A stretch of DNA of 64,000 bases from Citrus sinensis (taxonomy: Eukaryota; Streptophyta; Magnoliopsida; Sapindales; Rutaceae): positions 46,527,001-46,591,000 of the forward strand of contig NC_068558.1 in assembly GCF_022201045.2 (NCBI RefSeq), given 5' to 3'. Each line of letters starts with the position of its first letter. Position 1 is the stretch's first letter. The translations under genes were made by a program, and so were the position numbers. Of this stretch, positions 25,522 through 36,533 are shown in pieces. The notes under the pieces are model-generated. The model had not been told where the DNA came from and searched no databases. It saw nothing but the letters and a program-made list of their open reading frames with translations.

Positions 25522-27510
25522 ATTTCTATTATTTCTTTCGGGTTGTGAAATGCCTCATGATTTAGTTTGGACTTTAAATTTTTTGAATAAATTTTGAAAT
25601 TTTGAAAAAAAATTTAGGTGTGAACGCTTTCTCGGACAAGTGTTTAATTTCTAGTGGGTGATCGAAGATTAAAGTTGAAAGTAGTTGTGTGTATGCGAAG
25701 ATGCGTGTGTCTGCTCGTCGACCACATTGGCTTTTGGTCGGCATAAATTATTCATGATGAACAAATTTGGAAAAACTATATATGTATATATATGTATATC
25801 AACCCCACAGGCCACGGGCTTCCCCCGTGTGCTTGCTGCTTGAGCGACATCACAGGTGAAACGGTATTAAAACATCTCTTTTTTAACCGTTTTAGATAAC
25901 TAACAATTTCAACACTAGAAAAATACTATTTGAAGTAATAAAACAGTCAAATAAAGGTGACTTGAGGTCATAATTTTGGAAAAAATAAAATTGTCTTCCC
26001 AATTTCCTCTCTCTAAAATTAGAACCACACTAAACCCTAATTGAAATACTCATAATTCATCTCATGATTTCAATTAGTTGGCATGGCTACGCTCTAAAGG
26101 ACTTGGTTGTCTTTGTCACGGGCAGCCATGGGTTTAGTTGAGCGGCTAAGGGTTTAGTTGCATTAGTTGCACGTGTGACATGCCATATGTTAATTTGGTA
26201 TCTATGGCTGCATGCAGCCATGGGTGGGGTTTGGTTGCCTTTGAGTTCTGAGAATTTTCTTAACCATGATAAGCAACTGTAATTGATAACTATTCAGAGA
26301 ATTCAAATCTGGAATTTTGACTTCCAAACTAATTGGATTATTGTAAAACTCGGGTAGATTTTAATTTTACTTTAGTTTTTATTTACGGGTAGTTTATTTG
26401 AAATTATTTGTTGACAAAAAATTTTGGGAGAGAGAATATTGAAGTTGTATTGCATTTGTTTGCAAAAGAAAGTGGGTTTTATTAAACGAGGATGAATGAA
26501 CAACAAGAACCTGTGAGTCTTATTAGATGAAGATGAATGAACAGTAGCTAATGATTTTAAAAATTTTAGTGCTTGAAATAGTTAAATTAAATTAATGTTA
26601 AAGCGCATTTTTGTCCTCCAAAGTAAAAATATAAGGGGTAATGATCATTTCATCTAATAATACATATACAATAATATAAGAGTGAAAAAAAAATAAAAAT
26701 TTTGACTTCTTCGTAACTGTTTCAAATTGTACAGGTATTATATTACTCTTTTTAACTATTAAAATTAACGAAAAGATAATAAATTTTGGGAAATAACTTA
26801 AGATTTTAAAAAATAAAAGGGCAATTTAAATTTTACCCTAAATAATAAGATAAACTTCAAGTTTACACTCCACAACACCTTCTTCAGTATGTGGAAGTAA
26901 ATTAAATAATTGGTTAATAAAGGATGGCTAGCTAGCATATTAATGTCAGCTATCTAATAAGCATGGCTTCTAAATTTAACATGGGAGGAATGACCACTTT
27001 CACTGAATAAGAAGCTATTTGGAACTAATTATAGAGTGTATTGTTTCTACGTCGCATGCTTACCCCCAGCTACAACATTGACCAACATCCGACTCATCCA
27101 CTACTATAAAGTAGTTGAAAGTCAGGTCCATCCATAAATCTTCAAATGTTAGAAATAATTTTAGGGTCTGCTGGTTTTTAAACCTTTGCCCACATCCACT
27201 AATTTTACTTTTTTTGTATGAGTAGCTACTCAAGTTCAGTACTCCATACGAAACATGATCCAGTTTTATTTTAGCAAAAAGATTATGTTATAAAATCCTG
27301 TATGCAAAACACAATTAATATTAGGCATCAAGGAAAATTAGTTTAACAAAACTTGATTAATTCTTTAATTAAAAGAGGAAAAACTCTATCTAATTAATTA
27401 ATTATTAGCTAGCTAGCTAGGTGTCTCTTCATTAATTGCTCTGATCCTTTTTTTTTTTTAGTTAATTAGGACCTCTCATCGGAGTGGGACATTTGAAAGA
27501 ATATAAGAAT

Positions 27511-27874
27511 AGTTAACTAGAATAGTTGTCTCGGTGTTTTCATTCGTCCTTGTGGTAGGTACCGTTGTTGGTGTCATTGCTTTCGTTCAAAGCAACGGGA
27601 GTAGTGGAAACGAGACACAGAAAATTCCACAGCCAAAACGGGCGGTGAGTGCGCCAAAAAACTGAATTCAAGAGGGAACCTGCATTAATACATACCCTCA
27701 ATAATGCAAATTACATCTGACTCGAAGGAACTAGTCAAGGCTATAATCCTAAGAGCCCAGGAAGCCGTACAGAGATTGTTCGAATTGGATAGGATGAAAT
27801 GGAGTGTTAGAATCATTGACAAGATTGAAGCTCTACAATTAATTGCTTCGCCATTGCTTCAGGAAGATAAATGA
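27511..27874 (+). pseudogene. Possible small gene or gene remnant, unrecognised
   Basis: Two coding-like stretches lie close together. The first, about 27511-27666, reads through a hydrophobic run (VVSVFSFVLVVGTVVGVIAF) followed by a polar segment, with no start ATG. The second is an ATG-opened 56-codon ORF at 27704-27874 beginning MQITSDSKELVKAIILRAQE; it has a helical, charged composition unlike the surrounding A/T-rich noncoding DNA. The segment between is out of frame and contains stops. Whether this is a decayed gene or two exons of a real short gene is not clear. I do not recognise the family. Confidence 0.3.
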
Positions 27875-28117
27875 TCGGCACACATGTCAGTTCCATACTA
27901 TCTTACACTCTGTTCACGAGTATTTTCCTTTCATTTTCCTATATACTATATATATAATATAGCGAGGGTGAAGTGAGGCACGAAACCCAAATCGTCAAAA
28001 TTCAACATTGCTATATATATGTATGCTTACAAGAGCATGTAAGACATATCGGCAACAATATATATATATATATATATATTTGGTCAAATCGTTTCCATTA
28101 TCGTACAACCACCCCCT

Positions 28118-28134
28118 CCCCCCCCCCCCCCCCC
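28118..28134. repeat. C17 homopolymer next to an AT microsatellite
   Basis: A run of 17 C residues is preceded by CCCCCT and followed by CACCACCACC; an AT dinucleotide run lies just upstream at 28058-28079. Noncoding. Length is probably variable between individuals and error-prone in sequencing. Confidence 0.85.
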
Positions 28135-29374
28135 ACCACCACCAAAAAAAAGCCGACTTAATAGTTCTTTTTCGGTCGACTGTCCACCACAAATATTCTT
28201 GGCGTAAATTTCCAATTACTCCATCCTAAAATGATCACTTTTAAAATATTCCTAAATTATTGTAAATTTTATGATGTTTAAAACATAAACAAAAACAAGA
28301 GTGGATTGATAACTTTTTATTTTTCATTATAAAAATAAAGGGTAAAGTTGAGGTTTATAACAATTTAAAAATGTTTTGAAAATTATCATTTTTACGGAAA
28401 GTGATTCAAAAATAACTCATATTGCTATCTACAACCATAATTCTTTAAAAGCGTCATATGGTGTGTGTGTGTATTAAAATCATCATTAGGAGAAGTTTTC
28501 ATCATATAAATAATTTTATAATTCTCAATAAGTGATGTACGGAGTGGATATGATGTTGAAAATTATTGTAAACTCTGTACTACATCGTTACTCATGTCTT
28601 TTGAATTTATTTAACTTCATTCATCTTTCACGTCCAAAATATAATTAGAAAATGAAAAAGATGAAGAAATCGTTCAATACTGCCAATAAAAGTAAAAGGG
28701 TTTAAGGGGGTTTGAGATTACTTATGGTTATGGGAGGTTGAAAAGTGATTTAAAAAAATTAAAAGTTAATTTTAAATATTTAATAAATTCATTTAGAAAC
28801 TTTTTTAGTAAAATGACAGAGATTTTCAGCAACAGGAAAAGAGCAGATTTTGAAAATATGATTTTAAAAATTAAATTTATAATTAATATATCCTCATCTA
28901 TATTTTAAAAATTCAAACCTATCGTTATTAATTAAGAAATAAAACAGTACTATCAATTATATTGAAATAATAAAATATAAAATAAAATTAATAATATAAA
29001 ATATTTATTTTAATTATCAATTATAAATACACAATAAAAAATATTATATGTATGTGTACATTTATAAATGTAAAAATAAATTTTATTTAATATTATTTCT
29101 AATTCCATCATTTATTTTTTTACAATATTTTAACAAAGATTTATTAAACACACGATACTGCTTTAAAACAATATCACTTTGAAAAATAAATTACTAAATA
29201 TGTAATTAATTTTATTTATAATTAATTATTTCTATAATACAGTTAATTGTAATTATTTTAAAAGCCGCTAATCAGACCATAAATCTAACTGTACTAAGCG
29301 CCGCTTTTTTATATCGTTTGTGCACTACTTGGTTTGATAGAGTAGGAAGAAAAATAAAGAATCGAGAAAAAGAA

Positions 29375-32300
29375 ATGAGAAAAGTGAACTGGGCAATTGC
29401 ATTACATCTAGGAGCGTTAAGGCAACTGGAATCTAGTTCTTCAATTTCACATAGGAATCCTTTATTACATCAGAGATGGTTTGTCCAAAGAGCAGCCGCT
29501 ACCCCTTCGCTCTCCAATTTTCGTTCTTATTCAACCGGTGAGCGAGTATTGCAGTTTTGTTTTTTTTTTAATTTTTGTTTTTAGTGTAATTGGCTAAAAC
29601 TTAAACGTGATAATTTTGAGAAATTAAAAATGGATTATTGTTATTATTATTGTTTTAGAAATGCTATCGAATGACCTTATAAAGATAATGGAGCAAAGGG
29701 TATTGGCTATTGAGCGGAGAAGTGCTTGTCTTGAGAATCTGGTGAACCAGGTGATTAAAATTATTGTTCCTTAATTTTGAAAAAAATTAGTTGCATACAT
29801 TTAAATGGTTATTGAGTGGGGTGTGCACTGCACTTCGTGGGGTTTAAGTTTAATAAGAATTTGCGGTGTTGATTCAAGATAGCCAGAAGCCTCACCAGCA
29901 GAGTATTCTAAGGCTAATAAAGAGCTGCGGAAACTCAGGGATTCCATGCAACTTATAAGTGAGTTGAGGACCAAACAAAAGGTGAACTACTTCTTGTGCA
30001 TCTTTCTTGAGCTATTGGCTTTATATATATGGGGGAAAGATCGAAGAAAATACTGTTGCTTCTCTATGAAAATGATTAGGGAAGTATGATATGGCAGGCG
30101 CTGTATTACTTTAGCTAATGTTTGGTTAATGAAGCTATTTGAGTCATCTATCTGGATTGTAATGTGTAGGAGATTGATGGGTTGAAATCCCTGATATATG
30201 AATGTTCTGAAGATAAAGACATGCTAGATATGGCTACTGAGGAATTGTGCCTAGCAATTGATGAAGAGAAAAGATTGCAAAGTCTGCTTCTCAAGTCATT
30301 ACTACCTAAGGACGATGCTGATGAAAGGGATTGCATTTTGGAAGTCAGAGCTGGTAAGTGATAACGATAGTAGTAATTGGAAGATCACGAGTTTTATTAC
30401 TTCCTGTGTTTTGACGTCGATAGGCACCCTAATTTTCTTGGCATTTCCCCTCTTTTTGGTAACTCTTTTTCCTTTTTGTTTTTAATCAGGAACTGGAGGG
30501 GAAGAGGCCTCTTTGTTTGCAGTAGACGTGTTTAAGATGTAAATTTCCACTGCCTGTTTAGCAACTTCAGTCATACGTCTTGCATATCAAGTTCCTTATT
30601 GAGAATATGAATCATAACAGGTATGAGAGATACTCACAGAAGAAGGGATGGAAGTTTGAAGTTGTCGGTGTGACAGAGTCTGATCTCAGAGGATACAAGG
30701 TAAGACTTCCATTCTTCATGGATATTAAGTATCTCCTCCTGTACCTCATCCCTCCATCTTATTAGATGGTTAATGTTCACTGTTCAATAGTTAGGTATGG
30801 AGGATTTACCACCTATATATGGCATAATTGATATTTTATATCTTTCTACCACACTTGGAATTCCCATTTTCTTGTTTATCAAGTTACCTGGGTGTACTTT
30901 TTCTTGCCAGGAAGCTAGTGCGGCAATCTCTGGAGTTGGTGTTTATGGGAAACTTAAATTTGAGAGTGGAATTCACAGAGTTCAGGTTGCATTACCAACT
31001 ATCCCAATTACTAATGATTTATAGCAGAACTTCTGACAATTTTCCTTTGACAGCGTGTTCCTTTGACAGAGAAGTCTGGACGAGTTCACACGAGTGCTGT
31101 GTCTGTTGCCATCCTTCCTCAGGCTGATGAGGTAATAAACTGCATGATTGAGGTTTTCTTTAATCACAATAATTGATACAGTTTCTGTTCAGTTGTCACT
31201 AGTGTAGTATTGGGACTACTATAATGCTTTATGATGTTCAATATCACCATTCTTCGGTTCTTGGATCTTTCAGGTTGATGTCCGGTTGAGGAATGAAGAC
31301 TTGAGGATTGATACTTATCGATCTGGAGGTTCTGGTGGTCAGCATGCAAATACCACCAATAGTGCTGTTAGAGTAACTCATATCCCAACGGGGATGACTA
31401 TTTCCATCCAAGATGAACGATCTCAACATATGGTAAAAGATTCTTAGTTCTGCATTCATGGAGTCCTCTAACTTCAAGTTTGTAACTAAACTGCCCTTTC
31501 TCACCATGTATAATTTTCAAGATAAAGCAGATTTGTTTGATTTGCATCCCTTGATCCTTTCCCCATTTTCACTTCTGGACCGGATGATCAAACTGCAGAA
31601 AAGAATGTATCTATTGATGAATAATTGATTAAAGTACAACTGCTTGTTCATGTTTTTGATCAACAGTTTTAGTCATATTTCTGTACTATGTAATAGCCAG
31701 TGTAAGGCCTATATTGCAGTGTTAGATTTTCCTGACATTTTTGTCCTCTCGCAAAGTCTCTAATGAGATGAGTTTTTCATTAAAGATTGGAGCCAAGTCC
31801 ATAAACTGATTCAGGTCTTTCAGGTCCTTTTTTTTTTTTTTTGGGTTGGTCCATAGGGAAAAAATGAGATAATCAAGGACTTGGTAGTTCTGTTATCCTT
31901 GCATCTGATCCTTACACGCACAATCAGTTGTATGTGGTTATGGAACTTCGAACCTTACATTCTCTACCCATTTGCCACTTTGTAATATCATATATGCAGT
32001 AAGCTGTGTTAGTACTTCAAGAACCAAGGGTAATCTGCAAGCTATGTGCTTTGTGTTAATCTGTTTCTGATTTTCTTCCCTAAGTCTTGCTCTTTTTGCT
32101 TTTTGAATCTCTCTTACAGAACAAAGCCAAAGCACTTAAGGTGCTGTGTGCAAAGCTGTATGAAATGGAAAGGTCTAGAATTCATTTGAGTCGATCAAAA
32201 CTTCGATCAGAGCAGGTAAAAGCATCTACAAGAGGAAGATTAGCATTTTAATACTGTTATTTTGAGTCAGGATGATATAGAGCTCTTGTCTCCTTAAATA

Positions 32301-32496
32301 GATTGGGAGTGGAGATAGATCTGAGCGTATCCGCACTTACAACTTCCCTCAAGGGCGTGTCACAGATCACCGTGTTGGGATCACCCATCATGCAATAAGT
32401 GACATGATGGAAGGAGAAAATTTAGATATCTTCATTGATGCTCTTCTTCTACAGCAGGAAATGGATGCAATTGCATCCTTCGGTTCTACTCAGTGA
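29375..32496 (+). CDS. Mitochondrial-type peptide chain release factor 1
   Basis: Class I release factor that hydrolyses peptidyl-tRNA at UAA/UAG codons in an organelle. Eleven exons: 29375-29537, 29659-29750, 29883-29981, 30170-30353, 30490-30538, 30621-30699, 30911-30985, 31054-31131, 31274-31432, 32120-32215 and 32302-32496, giving 422 residues. The N-terminus is Arg/Ser/Gln-rich without acidic residues early on ([17 protein letters not shown]...), consistent with mitochondrial targeting. The PCRF domain contains [14 protein letters not shown]. The codon-recognition tripeptide of RF1 proteins reads PLT in [17 protein letters not shown], so this is RF1 rather than RF2. The catalytic GGQ is in [18 protein letters not shown], followed by [16 protein letters not shown]. 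Exon 9 to 10 has the longest intron (687 bp). The ATG at 29375 is the first in frame; codons upstream lack an ATG. Mitochondrial versus plastid targeting rests on composition only. Confidence 0.93.
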
Positions 32497-32680
32497 TGTT
32501 ACTCAAAAAGGTTTGTAACTGAGGCCTCCTTTTGGTGGTACTGCTCATGGTTCTCTTGTTTGTAGATTAATTTATTTTTCAAATAGTTTTCACTATTTAG
32601 TGTTATACTGTTTGTAGTAACATAGTAATATTTCATTACTTTTGATTTCAAGATTTGTCGAACTTTTCTGACCTTACATC

Positions 32681-33634
32681 TGTTGAAAAATGGGACACTG
32701 CTCTTCTAGAAGAGAATGCACCCAAAGTCTCACATGGCCCGCTATTTTTGGTGGTGCCACAATGTTTGAAGAAGAAAAAAAGAAAAAAGAAGTTTGAAGA
32801 AGAAAAATGCAGGCACGCGGTTTTGACAAAGAAAAAAAATTAATATTTTAATAGCCAATTTTGGCTATAAAAAGGGAGCTCCCCATTTCATTTTAGGCAT
32901 TCAATTTTGTGAGAGAGAAAGCAGAGAGCTTGAGTGATTTTAAGGGCTTAAACTTATAAAGTTCTTCTGAATTTAGTAAGTGAGAGATTGAGTGTATTAG
33001 AGTTTTGGGTAGTGAGTCAAGTCAAAATATTACAATATTTGTAATCCTCATATCACTAATAAAATATTTTCCTTATGTCTTCGTCCGTGGACGCATGCTA
33101 AAAGCCGAACCACGTAACTTCTGGTGTCTCTGTGTGATTCTATTGTCTCATTATTTCTCAAATTTACTTTAGTTGCGTGTCTACTTCACCTAATCATTTT
33201 CCAACAGTGGTACCACTTACGTTATTCGACTTTTAGTTTGCGTCCACGGGCGAAGACAGAAGGAAAATATTTTACTAGTGATATGAGGATTACAAATATT
33301 GTAATATTTTGGCCCACTTCTAGAACTTCAATACACTTAATTCCTCACTCACTAATTACACAAGAGTACTAGAACTCTTAATCTCTCACACAATTCTTAA
33401 TTTTTTCTCTCACAAAATGGATTGAGAATTGAAGAATGGGATGATAAAATAAAGGGGTGAGCCCCTCTATTTATAGCCAAAATTGGCTATTAGTTTAATA
33501 TTTTTTTTCTTTGTCAAAACAGTGTCTCTATTTTTTTTTTCTTCTTCAAGTATTGCGGCACCACAAAAAATGGCAGGCCGTGTGATACTTTGGGTGTACC
33601 TTCTTCTAGAAGAGCGGTGTCTCATTTTTCAACA
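32681..33634. mobile_element. Fold-back element made of an LTR and an inverted truncated LTR
   Basis: The left arm (32681-33206) looks like a complete Copia-type LTR: it starts TGTTGAAAAATGGGACAC, has a TATA box at 32866-32873 (TATAAAAA), an AATAAA signal near 33057, and ends TTTTCCAACA. After a perfect 10-bp palindrome GTGGTACCAC (33207-33216), the same LTR continues inverted (33217-33634), lacking about 90 bp of the 3' part, and ends TTTTTCAACA. The 5-bp sequence ACATC sits directly outside both ends (32676-32680, 33635-33639). The whole inverted structure was therefore inserted as one unit. No coding region. It lies 185 bp past the RF1 stop codon. Confidence 0.8.
32866..32873 (+). promoter_or_regulatory. 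LTR TATA box, left arm of fold-back element
   Basis: TATAAAAA within GGCTATAAAAAGGGAGC, placed as in LTR promoters. It faces the centre of the fold-back element. The right arm has the mirror-image TATA box (TATAAATA on the minus strand, 33468-33475), also facing inward. Confidence 0.6.
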
Positions 33635-35351
33635 ACATCTGTCTCCTTACTAGTACATATGACCGTATGTTACTGTAGTGACTCAAATCAATGTCAAAGC
33701 ATTTATACATGTGTGTGTGTGTGTGTGTTTTAGAAGACTAAGCAAATGCTCTTGGATGAATCGTGAATTTTACAGGCAGGTTATGCAGGTTAGGAAAGCA
33801 TTGGCACCCGTTTTATCAGGCCTATATTGCAGAGTCAGCAAATAGAGATGTTTGATACAATACATGATATTTAAGCCTCAATCTCCACAGCGCACTACTG
33901 GCTTAAGTGCCTCGCCTTGGTTACTGGATAAGTTACAAGTTACTTTCTTCGTATAGTATTTATGATTATTATTTTTGAACTTTACGTTCTTATTTAAGTA
34001 ATGACGACCCACAGAACTATAGCGCGGATGGAGAGTTATTTCATCGTCATTCTCGCCTCGTTGGGACAATTATCGGCCCACATGTCCAAGTGGATGATAA
34101 AATTAGATTAGATTATAAATGTTATCCTTTGGACCCCGCAAATTATTTACTAATTTATGTAGATGATAAAATCATGATAAGTTGTCTAATATAATAATAA
34201 AGTTTGATAAAATTATGATTAGTTGTGTAATCTTGAGGACAAAGCTGTGGTCCCCCGTCATACAGTATCCTCACCTTTTGACTTTTGTGATTGTACTACT
34301 GCTAAATTTCATGGAGTTACTTTCTTTCTTTTATTTATTTAATTATGGGATCCTGTTTGGAATTAATGTTGTAGAAAAAAATTATAATTATAAAATAAAA
34401 GTTAATTATATGTATTAAATATAAATTTTAAATAATAATTTTTATGAAATTATTAAATATATAATAGATTTTTCATTATACAACTAAAAAATCATATTAA
34501 TATAGTTTTTAAGTTACATCAATTGGTGTTTACGAAATATTTTAGTCTTGTAATTTTTAAGAAGTTACAGTTGTTTAATTGCAGATAATTTTTATATTAC
34601 AGTAGCTGGTGTTTATTAAATACTTTAATTTTATAATTTTGAAATTATAACTGTTCAATTTCAATTCCAAATGTACTCTAAGTGTTAAATGCAACTTTTA
34701 AATATCTCGTAGCTAGCAAAGAATTGGATTTATGAAATTGAAATGGCTTAATGAGAAGTATATTAGGAAGATTGATAACAACCTAAAAGCATTAAGTAGT
34801 ATATGTGATTTTTTTTAGCAATATCACAGCTAGGGTATTGCTTAAACATGTAAAAATTGTGTTCACTAACTTTAACTTACTCTTTATTTACTCCTTTCAT
34901 TCTCATTTTTGTACACCATACTATTAGCTAATCTATATCTCAACCTGAAATCCTTCCACTTCCATCTCCGAGAGGTGTATCCAACAAATTTCTTCCTAAA
35001 ACGATGTCAGTTATGGTCGCAGCTGTTAATGCAACCTCCGCATCAAACTTTGTCGCTCATCTTGCTAACAACAGTAGAGGAAGAGCCAACACAACTTCAA
35101 TTTCTTTTTCTTCCAACCAATGCTTGCCATGGCCAGTGCTTCAATGTTCTTATCTCCATAGAAAGCGAAAAGAGATCAAAGATTTCCTATAGTAAAAAAA
35201 TATGGGTTCGCCTGTCTAGTTCAATGCATTTCTATTTTCTCTACTCGTTACTATTGTTACTACATGGATGTTTTCACTTATTTATCTTGATTAATTTTGT
35301 TTTAATTGCTAACATGACCTTTTACATATCTACGTGTGCTTTCACTAGTAA
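33635..35351. other. Intergenic, A/T-rich, with a possible first-exon remnant
   Basis: A GT dinucleotide run lies at 33711-33728. Most of 34070-34900 is noncoding A/T-rich sequence. The only coding-like part is 35004-35192, listed separately. The LINE begins just after. Confidence 0.6.
35004..35192 (+). pseudogene. Possible 5' gene fragment with plastid-transit-like N-terminus
   Basis: A 62-codon ORF begins MSVMVAAVNATSASNFVAHL and stays rich in Ser, Thr, Asn and Ala with few acidic residues, like a plastid transit peptide. The pyrimidine-rich sequence before it resembles a plant leader. No downstream exon was found: the 5'-truncated LINE begins about 160 bp later. It may be the 5' end of a gene cut off by that insertion, or a chance ORF. 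I do not recognise the protein. Confidence 0.3.
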
Positions 35352-35390
35352 TAAATAGCAAAGCAATCCTTTACACAGTCAGCTTTTTGG

Positions 35391-36533
35391 GTGCAATTAC
35401 ACAATGTACCAGTTGGATGTATGGAGCAAGAAATTGTGAAAATGCTGGGGGAAACCATTGGAAAGGTTGAAGAAGTTGATGCTGATGAAGAAGGGGAATG
35501 CATTGGCCGATTTGCCAGAGTAAGGATCTCCATTGATATTACGCAGCCTCTAAAAAAGATAATATATCTAGAGCATGCAGGGGGAGAAGAAATTCCGATT
35601 CCAGTGGTATATGAGAGGCTACCAGAATTTTGCTTCTGCTGTGGTCGGATAGGACACCCATATAAGGAATGTGATAAGTACGAAGGGCAAACGAAGGATG
35701 AACTTGCTTATGGGGTGTGGATGCAGGCAGTCCAGTTGTATGGAAAATCCAGAGTTAACAGCAGTTATGAAAGAGGGCAACATGGTAGTAGCAAACCGGT
35801 CAATCACCCAACAAAGACAGGGTACCAGGAGCAAAGGGGAAATTCTCACCCTCAACGTCAAAAGCCCTCTCAATGGAACAAGGCCAGTGAAACCACAAGC
35901 GAACCAAGCTCCAACCAAGAGGACATACACGTGGCAGTCAGCCAAGAAGGCATTGCTAAGGAGATGGGGGAAGATCAATTAATGCCTGTCGTGCAGGAAT
36001 CGAGAAACCTACAAATGGACTGCAACCAGTCAGCTATGACAGCTAGCAATGAGACACATGTCAAAGCTCTGACCAACAGAGCGGGAACAGCAAGCAAAAA
36101 AGGGAGGGAAAATGAAAATTTAACCCGGGAAAGGAGCTTGGTTATTGGGAGGTTGGAAAAAGAGTATGAGGCCCAGAATAGCGGTGAAGAAGAGGAAGGG
36201 ATGGAAAATGGGCCAGAGCTAGTACGTCAAAAGCCCAAGGGGAAAAATTGGAAGCGCCAGGCTCGGATTAAATGCGAGAAAGGTGCAGTGAAGTTGGAGA
36301 CATACTTAAAGAAGAGACCATGTCATGAACAATATGGAATAAGCCCAAACCAGAAAAAACTTAGAATGGCTAGCCCGACTAAGCCAATGCCGAACCAAAA
36401 GCAAAAGAGTTCACCTTCAGTAATGCTCAAGCTAGCATGGGAAACGATGTCAGTAGAGGAGTTAGAGATGGCAACCCCAAAAACTACAGACGCAGCGGCG
36501 GAGGCTGGTGGCCAGCCCCGCCGACAGCCATGA
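35391..36533 (+). pseudogene. LINE ORF1 (gag-like, CCHC zinc knuckle), 5'-truncated
   Basis: Nucleic-acid-binding ORF1 protein. The frame runs in from about 35355 with no ATG and includes SAFWVQLHNVPVGCM, the end of the DUF4283-type domain. The zinc knuckle CFCCGRIGHPYKEC lies about 80 residues in. The remainder is Lys/Gln/Glu-rich and probably disordered. The frame is open through to TGA at 36531-36533, which overlaps the ORF2 start in ATGA. Confidence 0.85.

Larger units (their letters stand above)
25522..29374. other. Intergenic, AT-rich, J-domain to RF1
   Basis: The divergent promoters of the J-domain gene (left) and the release-factor gene (right) lie here. A possible small gene remnant at 27511-27874 is listed separately. 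The region 28690-29275 has loosely inverted ends and an A/T-rich core and could be a decayed MITE. An AT dinucleotide run (28058-28079) and a 17-base C run (28118-28134) are present. Confidence 0.55.

Noticed and set aside
32681-33206. Ordinary solo LTR
   Set aside because: No ACATC follows 33206; the duplication lies outside the inverted second copy, so the unit is larger.
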